A stretch of DNA of 51,874 nucleotides, taken from NCBI GenBank assembly GCA_905194315.1, contig CAJJRX010000010.1, positions 1 to 51,874 of the forward strand, written 5' to 3'. The notes under the pieces are model-generated. The model worked only from the letters and a program-made list of their open reading frames with translations. It searched no databases and was not told the origin of the DNA. The translations under genes and the position numbers were made by a program. Below, piece by piece: positions 17,901 to 24,906 of the stretch (the stretch's first letter is position 1; each line of letters opens with the position of its first letter). Source of the stretch: an uncultured Sutterella sp. (lineage in GTDB: Bacteria; Pseudomonadota; Gammaproteobacteria; Burkholderiales; Burkholderiaceae_F).

Positions 17901-18405
17901 TTTATTGAGTCTCCAAAGTGGTTTAGTCCGTGAGAACTAGGTAACGGAGCACAGTATGCCGATCCTGACGTGACGGCGTCGTGAGAGTTTCTCAGTTCAG
18001 GATTGAGGATTCCTTAATCGCTGTTGAGATTTTGCTAACCATTTTTCTTATAAGCGCTGCCGCAGAGGGAATTTGAAGAGTTTGCGTTTTTTGTGCGGAT
18101 GGCGGGATGCGGCAGGCGGAATCAGGGTTATTCCTAATTTTTGAAAAGCCCCTGAGGTTTAAGGTATCGTAAATTACACTGTCTTTCGCGAGGAAACGCG
18201 GGAGCGTCTGGCGGGTGGAGCGGCGGCTATTTTGTGCATACTGAAAGGCGTTTTCAATATACGCAAAATCCGTAGCACATACTGAAACGGGGTTTGAGTA
18301 TGCACAAAATCCGTTGTACATACTGAAACGGGGTTTTAATATGCACATAATCCGTTGTACATACTCAAACGCGGTTTCAATATGCACAAAGCCGGGCTCT
18401 GCGGC
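17901..18405. other. Intergenic region with an operator-like dyad and the palindromic array
   Basis: 505 bp. The left part (17901-18050) should hold the promoter of the reductase gene and has a 19-bp near-palindrome at 18001-18019. The right part (18228-18391) is the tandem palindromic array. A minus-strand open frame of 131 codons crosses the array but is not credible. Confidence 0.6.
18237..18391. repeat. Tandem array of four 41-bp palindromic units
   Basis: Units begin with CATACT at 18237, 18278, 18319 and 18360, an exact 41-bp period; the last is truncated. Each unit contains two alternating dyads: (i) CATACTGAAAC-GGG-GTTTGAGTATG and (ii) ATGCACAA-AATCCG-TTGTACAT, the second bridging adjacent units. 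Unit junction 1/2 carries a compensating change in dyad (ii) (A-T replaced by G-C), so pairing seems to be kept. The left edge (ATTTTGTG, 18229-18236) extends the first palindrome. There are no unique spacers, so it is not a CRISPR. The array ends 15 bp from the fic stop codon. Confidence 0.9.
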
Positions 18406-19518
18406 CTAAGCGTGAGCACTGCTGAGCAGATCGAGCAGCTCAGGAAATCTGTAGAGCGCCGGTCTGCGGCCGCGTCCGGGATGGATCTGTTCGATAACTC
18501 CGGCATCAAGGAGTTTATCGGTGAGCTGTGCCGCCAGAGGCCGGTTAACGCCGGCGGTGCGGATAAAAGCAGAAATGGTGAAGACGGGAGACGTGAAGAG
18601 AAAATCCAGTGTCGCCGGCGCCATAGCGGAATTGAGCGCTGCCGCGAGTGTCCCGGTGCATTCGGTGTAGAGAGTGAGCATCCGTTCTCGCTGCGCAGTG
18701 AGGTGCTCGCACTGCCGGATGATGCAGGTGAGAAAGAATGCCAGCCACGGCTCCCAGTTACCGGTTTGCGAAATCAGTGCGAGTCTCCGGAAATACTCCT
18801 CCCGATTGTCAAGCAGTGACGGACTCAAACCGAACCACGAACCGTGTCCCAGGCCTTTTTGCGAGAGAACCAGCGTGATAAGCGCCCGGCCGAGACGGCC
18901 GTTGCCGTCAGCAAACGGATGGATCATCTCAAACTGCGCATGCAGGATTGCCGCCGCGATGACCGGACTGATGTCCGCTCTGTCGAGAAAGCCGATCCAG
19001 TTGTCAAGAAGCCCGTGCAACTCACCGGGCAGCGGTGCATTGTAGACGGCTTTCTCACGCGGCAGACCGCGCAGACCGATATGCACCGGTATTTTTCGCC
19101 ATTCGCCCGGTGTTATCACTTCGTACGGACAGTCTGCCAGAATCTCTCTGTGCAGGCGTTTAATCAGTGAGAGAGAAATTTTTTCGCCCTGCGTCATCGC
19201 CTCAAGGCCCAGGCGCAGCGTACGGCGGCAGTTGAGCACATGGCGGGTCGCCTCGCTCTCATCGGGCACGCTCAGACCTGCCTGCACGGCGAGCACGTCT
19301 TCCAGTTCTGCAGCGTAGCCTTCGATTGCGCTCGAGCAGAGCGCTTCTTTGAGGAGCCACATTTCACGAAAGAGCCGGGCCTGCCGTGTCACGTTGAGCA
19401 TTCCATCGAGACCGGCGAGGGTGGCCAGGGCGGCGTGTTCAAGACCGTCCGGACTCTCCGGCAGAGCCGGCGATCTGGCTGCTGGCAGCAGCGGCAGGTG
19501 AAACGGTTTAACAGGCAT
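18406..19518 (-). CDS. Class II Fic-domain protein (probable AMPylase) with C-terminal winged helix
   Basis: 370 residues. The inhibitory helix motif SSAIEG (62-67; consensus S/T-x-x-x-E-G/N) lies N-terminal to the Fic core, defining class II. The catalytic loop HPFADGNGRLGR (200-211) has the His, Asp, Asn and both Arg residues intact. The C-terminal 90 residues look like a winged helix (TISAFIRTAGVNRPLAAQLTDKLLDAGVI). Size and layout match Shewanella SoFic (about 370 residues). Such proteins transfer AMP to target hydroxyl groups and are self-inhibited; targets are unknown here. ATG 19518 is chosen for AAGG 8 nt upstream; GTG 19527 is the alternative. No antitoxin-like partner adjoins it. 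The 41-bp array lies directly behind. Confidence 0.9.
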   Translation of the reverse strand: MPVKPFHLPLLPAARSPALPESPDGLEHAALATLAGLDGMLNVTRQARLFREMWLLKEALCSSAIEGYAAELEDVLAVQAGLSVPDESEATRHVLNCRRTLRLGLEAMTQGEKISLSLIKRLHREILADCPYEVITPGEWRKIPVHIGLRGLPREKAVYNAPLPGELHGLLDNWIGFLDRADISPVIAAAILHAQFEMIHPFADGNGRLGRALITLVLSQKGLGHGSWFGLSPSLLDNREEYFRRLALISQTGNWEPWLAFFLTCIIRQCEHLTAQRERMLTLYTECTGTLAAALNSAMAPATLDFLFTSPVFTISAFIRTAGVNRPLAAQLTDKLLDAGVIEQIHPGRGRRPALYRFPELLDLLSSAHA

Positions 19519-19700
19519 GGTACTCACCTTATTCTGAGACGGGCGAAAGCAGGCGGCTTTCAGGACGCTTTGGTGACGCTTCTGAACTCAACGATATCGC
19601 GCCTGAGCACATCAGGCAATCCGCTGGCGCAGATTTTTCCTCATGTCCCGACCCGCTGCTCCGGACGGTATCCCGTGTGTGCGCGGGTGCCGGACTGGCG

Positions 19701-19710
19701 TGAGTATAAT
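19701..19710 (+). promoter_or_regulatory. Possible -10 element of the ureohydrolase promoter
   Basis: A perfect TATAAT (19705-19710) with a TG just upstream, but no -35 match at 17 bp. It lies 105 bp before the ATG. The rest of the 297-bp divergent region with fic shows nothing else convincing. Confidence 0.35.
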
Positions 19711-19815
19711 TGAAGAATCTGGTGAAAATGCCGAAACCGCCTACAGGCGGCGCGTTGAGAGCGAGCTCACGGGTTTCTCCGGATTGAAGACCCGACTGTG
19801 AGAGGAGCACATAGA

Positions 19816-20754
19816 ATGGACCATACCTACAATCTGCCGATTACCGGCATTGCCAGTTTTGCAAAATATCCGATCTGCACCGACCTTGACACGCTCGATG
19901 CGCATATGTGTGTGATGGGCATACCTTACGACCAGAGCACCGCCTATCTGACCGGTTCCAAATTCGGACCCAGAAGAATCCGTGAAGTCTCCTGCCACTA
20001 CGCAAGAGGTGCCGCCGGGTTCTGGGATCCGGAGCGGCAGGAGCAGTATCTCGCAGCACCCGTGAAAATTGTCGATGCCGGTGACGTGGACATCGTACCG
20101 ATGGACTTTATGGCCACGTTTGATAATGCGACTGCAACGGTGCGAAAGATTGTCGGGCGCGGCGCCATTCCGGTGATGATGGGCGGCGACCATGCCGTGA
20201 GCATTCCGACAGCCCGAGCCCTTGATATGTTTGAGGATCTCTGCATTGTTCAGTTTGACGCGCATCTGGACTTCGGCAGACGGACCTGGTCAAACGGCTC
20301 GCCGATGCGGATGATCTCGGAGATGGGACACTTCACGAAAATGTGCCAGATCGGTATTCGCGGTCTGGGTAGCAACACGCGGGAGGACTTTGAGGATGCG
20401 GCCCGCTTCGGTTCGGTGGTGATTCCGGCCAGACAGGCAATGGACCTGGGTGCGAAGGCCGTGATTGAAAAAATCCCGCAGGCGAAAAACTATTTCGTGA
20501 CGATCGATATTGACGGCTATGATATGAGTATTGCGCCCGGTGTGGGATCGCCGTCGCCAGGCGGGCTTAGCTATCCGTTTGTCACGGATGTGCTTGAAGG
20601 CATTGCCAGAAAAGGCAATGTTGTGGCCTTTGACCTCGTTGAAGTCGCACCGCAGTACGATCCGACCGGCATCACGCCGCGGCTCGGCGCCATGACGATG
20701 CTCGCATTCATGGGTTTCATTATGAAAGAAAAAGAGCGAAAAGGCCTTCTCTGA
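19816..20754 (+). CDS. Ureohydrolase (agmatinase/arginase family)
   Basis: 312 residues covering the whole arginase fold. Two-metal ligands are visible: H126 in GGDHAVS, D148/H150/D152 in FDAHLD, and D231/D233 in TIDIDGYD. The third motif reads DIDGYDMSIAPGVGSPSPGG, with Met where most members have Pro. The family cleaves a guanidino group to urea and an amine. Agmatine is the commonest assignment, but guanidinobutyrate, guanidinopropionate or guanidine are possible; LDFG after FDAH is not a diagnostic substrate motif I recognise. ATG 19816 is used, with AGGAG 9 nt upstream. It is a single gene; no permease or decarboxylase lies beside it. Confidence 0.85.
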   Translation: MDHTYNLPITGIASFAKYPICTDLDTLDAHMCVMGIPYDQSTAYLTGSKFGPRRIREVSCHYARGAAGFWDPERQEQYLAAPVKIVDAGDVDIVPMDFMATFDNATATVRKIVGRGAIPVMMGGDHAVSIPTARALDMFEDLCIVQFDAHLDFGRRTWSNGSPMRMISEMGHFTKMCQIGIRGLGSNTREDFEDAARFGSVVIPARQAMDLGAKAVIEKIPQAKNYFVTIDIDGYDMSIAPGVGSPSPGGLSYPFVTDVLEGIARKGNVVAFDLVEVAPQYDPTGITPRLGAMTMLAFMGFIMKEKERKGLL

Positions 20755-20858
20755 CCCAAGTGCCGGGCAGCCGGGCGGTGTGATCCCGCCCGCACCGGAG
20801 GGATTATCCCGGCAGGTGCAAACTGTCGGGATTTACCGACTGTCGCCTGAGCGAAAAC

Positions 20859-21146
20859 CTACAGCTTCTCGCAAAGCGTGTCAACGGAACAAAAAAGCGG
20901 CTGCTCACCGGAGGCAATCTTAGCTTTGACATTTGCAGTCTCCGCTTTGAGCTCCTCAATATAGCCTTCAGGATAAAGAGCGACAGGCTCCATCAAAATG
21001 CCGCCGTCTTTGACGGAAATATCCAGCCTGTCGCCTTCAGAAAGGCCAAGCTTAAGAAGAACTTCTTCTGGTATCGTGATCTGAGAATTTTGAAGTTCCA
21101 CAATCTTCGCCGGCACCTCCTGTTGAGCTGGCTTGAAATTCAGCAT
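20859..21146 (-). CDS. SpoVT/AbrB-domain protein (MazE-like)
   Basis: 95 residues. Residues about 17-55 (VELQNSQITIPEEVLLKLGL then EGDRLDIS) are a swapped-hairpin AbrB domain, the DNA-binding fold of MazE-type antitoxins and AbrB regulators. The C-terminus is helical and charged (IEELKAETANVKAKIASGE), where antitoxins often bind their toxin. No MazF or PIN toxin follows. The start is uncertain: ATG 21146 lacks a clear ribosome-binding site and the frame is open up to 21191. A divergent DUF1902-like gene starts 60 bp away, with a palindrome between them. Confidence 0.7.
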   Translation of the reverse strand: MLNFKPAQQEVPAKIVELQNSQITIPEEVLLKLGLSEGDRLDISVKDGGILMEPVALYPEGYIEELKAETANVKAKIASGEQPLFCSVDTLCEKL

Positions 21147-21159
21147 TTCTGATTTACTT

Positions 21160-21171
21160 ACGTTATAACGT
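21160..21171. promoter_or_regulatory. Palindromic operator between the AbrB-like and DUF1902-like genes
   Basis: ACGTTATAACGT is a perfect 12-bp palindrome set in a longer imperfect one (CTTA...TAAG). Its place in a 59-bp divergent promoter suggests autoregulation by the AbrB-like protein. Confidence 0.5.
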
Positions 21172-21205
21172 CTAAGCGAGTGGATTAACAAGTAAAGGAA
21201 CCGAT

Positions 21206-21481
21206 ATGTTCGCTTACCGCGTTGGATTTTGCGGCTGGAAAGTCGCCGCCTGCCTCGGTTTCAGGCTCAAGGTTCGTGTCAAAGTCCTCTGGGACGCAGA
21301 GGCGAAAGTCTTTGTCGCTACAAGCGAAGATTTTCTGCCTGCTTTCGGTTGCGTGGCGGAGGCTTCGACCTGGGACGGCCTGAAGACAGAACTCAACAGC
21401 GTTTTTGACGATGCGTGCGAGTCCGTCTTTGGCCGTTTTCTGATGCGTCCGAAAATTGAGGCAGAGATGACCTTTGCCTGA
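21206..21481 (+). CDS. DUF1902/HicB-like small protein
   Basis: 91 residues. The middle resembles DUF1902, a HicB-like partial RNase-H fold: VKVLWDAEAKVFVATSEDF, then a GCVAEASTWDGLKTEL helix. There is a hydrophobic N-terminal extension of about 20 residues. HicB-like folds occur in antitoxins, but no HicA-type partner is present. The nearest candidate partner is the divergent AbrB-like gene. AAAGGAA lies 7 nt before the ATG. It ends 56 bp from the convergent GIY-YIG gene. Confidence 0.6.
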   Translation: MFAYRVGFCGWKVAACLGFRLKVRVKVLWDAEAKVFVATSEDFLPAFGCVAEASTWDGLKTELNSVFDDACESVFGRFLMRPKIEAEMTFA

Positions 21482-21537
21482 TGCGGCCATGCACCAGACT
21501 CCCGCCGCTGCACACGCCGGCCAACGTTCTGGCGCCT

Positions 21538-22791
21538 CTATCCGGCAAGCCAGCGCTCAAGGAGCCGGTTGCGCCGCTGCAGAATGGAAGGATTCTGTGC
21601 CATCTGCGCGACAAGCTCAATGCGGATCGCTCTGGCAAAAAGATCCGTGCCGAGAACAGCATCGAGTGCACAGAGCGGCGCGCTGAGCGTGAGAGTGTTT
21701 CCGAGGAGTGTCGTATCTGCGCCGGTGATTCTGCGCCGGACTTTTTTCTCCACTCCGAGATGATATTCACAGCCTTCACTGCGAATCGTGGCGATTGCCC
21801 GCCGGTTGCGTTCGCTCTGCGCAGTCCGGTAACGGGCCCCTTCCGTGTCGCTCCACCCGCGTTTGCCTTCGTAGACAAAGCGGTAGCACGGGTAGAGCGT
21901 CTGCAGCTCTTCGGGCCAGTCAGGGCTACTGAGGATGCTCGCAAGAAACGCTGTGTTGAGCCGCGTCTCAAAGTAGAGCGGAGAAGCGCCGTAAAACGCG
22001 TTTGAGGTTTTCACTCTGAAGATATTCAATGCTGTTGCCGCTCCCGCATAAATCACAAGCAGCGGTTTGTTCACCGAGCGTGTGGGGCCGGGAATCTCCG
22101 CCTGCCAGAAACCGGTGGTTTTCCCGGGCGCAATGAGTGCCTCTGCGGCAAAACGTCTGCCCGCGCGGAGAATCTCTTCTGCACCGGGCTGCGCGAGCAG
22201 ATGCCGCCAGCCTTCCAGCTCAGCCGCACTTACGTGAGCCTCCAGCCTCATCCAGTCACCGGTGAGGTCTCTTGCGAGAAAAGCCTGCTGCTCATCTTCC
22301 GGCACCATCTGACTGAAACGGGTCCTGACGGCAATGCTCTGCGCGGCAACGTTCTCCTCAAGACCGACTTTAGCGCGGTGAGACGCAGAGAAGTGCTGCG
22401 AGTAGTGCTGTTTGTTCACGATCGGCAGACCCGCGGCGAGCGCCTCACGGATAATATCTGCCTCAAGACGGTCAAGCCTGTCCTTCGGGCACTGAGTGAA
22501 CGCGAAATAAACCAGATCCGTGCCTTTCTCTGTTTCAAGGTGCTGGGCAAAGCGCCTGACAACGTTTTCAGCCTGTCCGATGTAAAAGCGGTTGTGAGCG
22601 CTCACCAGACAGTAAATGCCGCGCTCAGGCCTGTGCCCGGGAGCGTCGGTCGCGGGCGTCATGCGCCGGTAGTTCTTTTCGATTTTTCTCACAAAAGCCG
22701 GCACACCGCTACGGTTTTTGCGCACATTGAGCACATCGGTAAAGCCAAGCGGAATAAGGGCGGCTAAAACTTCGCGTCTGGTCAGTATCAT
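21538..22791 (-). CDS. GIY-YIG nuclease-domain protein
   Basis: 417 residues. The GIY-YIG domain lies at about 56-130: GIY 58-60, YIG 70-72, catalytic-type Arg79/80, His84, Glu110 in RLEADII and Asn126 in IVNKQ, so the active site looks intact. The N-terminal 50 residues and about 280 C-terminal residues match no family I recognise; the C-terminal part resembles neither UvrC nor a homing-endonuclease DNA-binding region. It is the second gene of an operon: its AAGGAG begins immediately after the stop codon of the upstream 461-residue gene, and the start codon follows 9 bp after that stop. The context (next to a conjugative system, cargo-like) allows a defence, anti-plasmid or repair role, but none is shown. 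Confidence 0.8.
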   Translation of the reverse strand: MILTRREVLAALIPLGFTDVLNVRKNRSGVPAFVRKIEKNYRRMTPATDAPGHRPERGIYCLVSAHNRFYIGQAENVVRRFAQHLETEKGTDLVYFAFTQCPKDRLDRLEADIIREALAAGLPIVNKQHYSQHFSASHRAKVGLEENVAAQSIAVRTRFSQMVPEDEQQAFLARDLTGDWMRLEAHVSAAELEGWRHLLAQPGAEEILRAGRRFAAEALIAPGKTTGFWQAEIPGPTRSVNKPLLVIYAGAATALNIFRVKTSNAFYGASPLYFETRLNTAFLASILSSPDWPEELQTLYPCYRFVYEGKRGWSDTEGARYRTAQSERNRRAIATIRSEGCEYHLGVEKKVRRRITGADTTLLGNTLTLSAPLCALDAVLGTDLFARAIRIELVAQMAQNPSILQRRNRLLERWLAG

Positions 22792-22800
22792 CGTTTCTCC

Positions 22801-24186
22801 TTAGTTAATCAGGGCATGCTGAGCGGCTGCGCACTGAAGCGCATGAAAGGCGATAAGCCGGTTGTGCCGGATATGCCGGCGGTTCGGACGGCACATGAGC
22901 GAGAGCGCTTCGAGCGTGAGGGAGAGCCGCAGCCGGGGATCTTCAAGCAGGAGGGGCACTTCAGAGAGGAGTACCGTCGTGCGGATCGTGGTGCTCACGT
23001 TTAGAGGCGAGGGAAGCACAGTGCCAACGCCCGGCGCCTCGCATGTGAAAAGCACCTCGGCAAGGAGCCTGCGCAGGCGGGTGGTATCGGCATGCGCAGT
23101 GAGCATCACCCGGCGCACTTCAGAAAAGAGTTTCCTGAGAAGACGGTCACGCTCGGCTGTGCGATCCGCGGTAAACGCTTCTGCGTCAGGGAGCTCGTTC
23201 GTGAACGCAGCGGGTGTGCGCCGTCCGCGATACCAGTGCGCGGTCGGAAACATTTCCCGGCAGCGCCTGAGCGCGCGGCTCTCATTTCCGAATTCAGCCG
23301 CGAGCGCATCGTGGTTGAGCGCGAGGTGTGCGTAGTAGACGGGGCCCGTTACCGGATGCGTCTCTGCGGGATAAAAACCGACGGTGAGCACCGGATGCCG
23401 TCCGCAGGAGAGGGCTGCCACGGTCACAAAAGACTGGTCATCGATTTTCTGATAGATATGTCCCTCGCTGTAGGGAAAGTCCTGCCAGAACACAAGCGGG
23501 TCGCTCAGATTGCACTCAAGCTGCCAGCCGGAGAATTCCAGCCGCCCGGCAAAAGGAATCACCCGGTCAAGAAAGAGCGCGAAGGTGTGAAGAATCCTGT
23601 CGTTTCCCGGCAGCTGCAGCAGGCGCTGCCACATCAGCCGCTCGGGAAGAAGGAGGGTGCGCAGGAGTGACTGATACGCACGCTCGGGCGGGGCGGGCAG
23701 CAGCGCCGGGTCGCCCGCGCGGATCGCAGCTGCAAGAGGAGCGCGGCTCACCTGCGGCGTCAGACCGCCCATGGTGTCAATGGCCGCACGACTGTCAAAG
23801 GCAAAGCCGCTCTGGTAGGTCGCGTTAAGGGTGCGCTCTCGCAGCCCCTCAAGCTCACGCTTCTCGCAGGGCTGAAAGAGAATCCAGCCAATACGGTTTT
23901 TGCCGAGCTTATGGAAGTTTTCTGTGAGAAGCCTTGCAATGTCCGTGGTGGCTGTCACACGGGTGTGGTACTGCGTGGAGAGGATGACGGCAACGCCGGC
24001 TACCGGCAGCTGCGGGTCTAACGCCCAGCCGGTTTTTTCTGCCAGATGTGTGAGAAAGCTCTCCACCCGTTCGCCCGAGGCAACCGGTTCCTTGTACGTG
24101 CGGCGTTTGGCCACTGACAGAACAACGGCGGGAAAGCGGATTTTGGCGGCATAGCGAAGCGCATGCATCGGTCTGTGGAATTTCAT
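22801..24186 (-). CDS. Uncharacterised 461-residue protein, first gene of the GIY-YIG operon
   Basis: Not recognised. It is soluble: no signal peptide or membrane segment. The N-terminus is basic (MHALRYAAKIRFPAVVLSVA). The middle has aromatic-rich, strand-like segments (WQLECNLSDPLVFWQDFPY), and the C-terminus is Arg/His-rich and helical. There is a run of His/Asp/Arg residues near HADTTRLRRLLAE but no catalytic motif that I can name. It is transcribed with, and very likely translationally coupled to, the GIY-YIG gene, so the pair probably acts together. Codon use and GC content resemble the host rather than the AT-rich stretch just upstream of it. Confidence 0.75.
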   Translation of the reverse strand: MKFHRPMHALRYAAKIRFPAVVLSVAKRRTYKEPVASGERVESFLTHLAEKTGWALDPQLPVAGVAVILSTQYHTRVTATTDIARLLTENFHKLGKNRIGWILFQPCEKRELEGLRERTLNATYQSGFAFDSRAAIDTMGGLTPQVSRAPLAAAIRAGDPALLPAPPERAYQSLLRTLLLPERLMWQRLLQLPGNDRILHTFALFLDRVIPFAGRLEFSGWQLECNLSDPLVFWQDFPYSEGHIYQKIDDQSFVTVAALSCGRHPVLTVGFYPAETHPVTGPVYYAHLALNHDALAAEFGNESRALRRCREMFPTAHWYRGRRTPAAFTNELPDAEAFTADRTAERDRLLRKLFSEVRRVMLTAHADTTRLRRLLAEVLFTCEAPGVGTVLPSPLNVSTTIRTTVLLSEVPLLLEDPRLRLSLTLEALSLMCRPNRRHIRHNRLIAFHALQCAAAQHALIN

Positions 24187-24588
24187 TTTTCTTATCGGTC
24201 CTCAGTGACGGAGAACGGTCTCGGGTCGGCGGGCAGGTCTTCGTCAGCAATATTGTGTAAGTCTTATTCAGAAAGAATCTTTTTAGTGGATCAAAACAGG
24301 TAATTTATGATCCTTTACTCCATTTCCGGTTTCTCTTTCCGGTTCTGGAATTGGGAAATTTAATAAAGTACTGAAAAATAAGGGAAATTTTTCATAAATA
24401 TTTTTAAGAATATTTTTGAATATCAGAAAATACCGTAGTACACTAAACCTATCAAGATAACAGCCTCGACTGATTCGCTCACCACAGGTGTCAATAGCAA
24501 ATGGCATCTCAGGCGCACCGACATGAGCTGAGTTGCTAATTGGTATATGTGTTAATCGACGAATATTTGTGCCCGGAAAGAGGTTGAT
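24187..24588. other. AT-rich intergenic region between the GIY-YIG operon and the tra cluster
   Basis: 402 bp, visibly lower in GC than the flanking genes. It must carry divergent promoters for the 461-residue gene (minus) and the small membrane protein (plus). A short direct repeat (AATATTTTT at 24397-24405 and 24409-24417) lies in the AT-richest part. Minus-strand open frames here are not credible. Confidence 0.5.
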
Positions 24589-24888
24589 ATGTATTTCTAT
24601 AAGAAAGACGCAACCAAGGTTGTGCTCTATGAGGTCCGCCCGTATCGTCTGGATGCCTGCTGGTATCTCTTTGTCTTTATCAACATCGGGTATTTTTTCC
24701 TCGGTCTTTTCTCCAAAAAATACAAAGCCGATTTTGGAAAGCAGGCTTTTTTGAAGTGGCTTTCCAAGCGCGTTCCATGGTGGACAAATGCAACGGTTTA
24801 TCCGCCGGGTACGACATTTGAAGTTGATGATTCGGTTGATGAAATGGCTATGATTTTTATGAACATGAGTTCCAGCCCGTGGTGGTAA
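24589..24888 (+). CDS. Small membrane protein next to traG (unrecognised)
   Basis: 99 residues. It has one hydrophobic segment (about 23-42, ACWYLFVFINIGYFFLGLF) and then a basic, Trp-rich region (FLKWLSKRVPWW) and an acidic tail. AAGAGG lies about 6 nt before the ATG. It is convergent with traG, whose stop is 18 bp away. GC content is low, like the 3' third of traG. Known entry-exclusion proteins (TraS of F, Eex of SXT/R391) are small inner-membrane proteins encoded beside traG and matched to its variable region, so that role is a reasonable guess; no sequence similarity is claimed. A longer minus-strand frame over the same bases has unnatural composition. Confidence 0.55.
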   Translation: MYFYKKDATKVVLYEVRPYRLDACWYLFVFINIGYFFLGLFSKKYKADFGKQAFLKWLSKRVPWWTNATVYPPGTTFEVDDSVDEMAMIFMNMSSSPWW

Positions 24889-24906
24889 AAAAGCTGTCAT
24901 CATTTT

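Noticed and set aside
17992..18387. 131-codon minus-strand open frame over the palindromic array
   Set aside because: The 41-bp unit is not a multiple of three, so each unit is read in a different frame, and the rest has no protein-like pattern or ribosome-binding site.
18237..18391. Possible CRISPR array behind fic
   Set aside because: The sequence between the palindromes is itself conserved, so there are no unique spacers, and no cas gene is present.
24283..24903. 206-codon minus-strand open frame just after traG
   Set aside because: It starts close to the traG stop, but is rich in Cys, His and Pro without pattern; the opposite-strand 99-residue frame has a ribosome-binding site and a sensible membrane segment.
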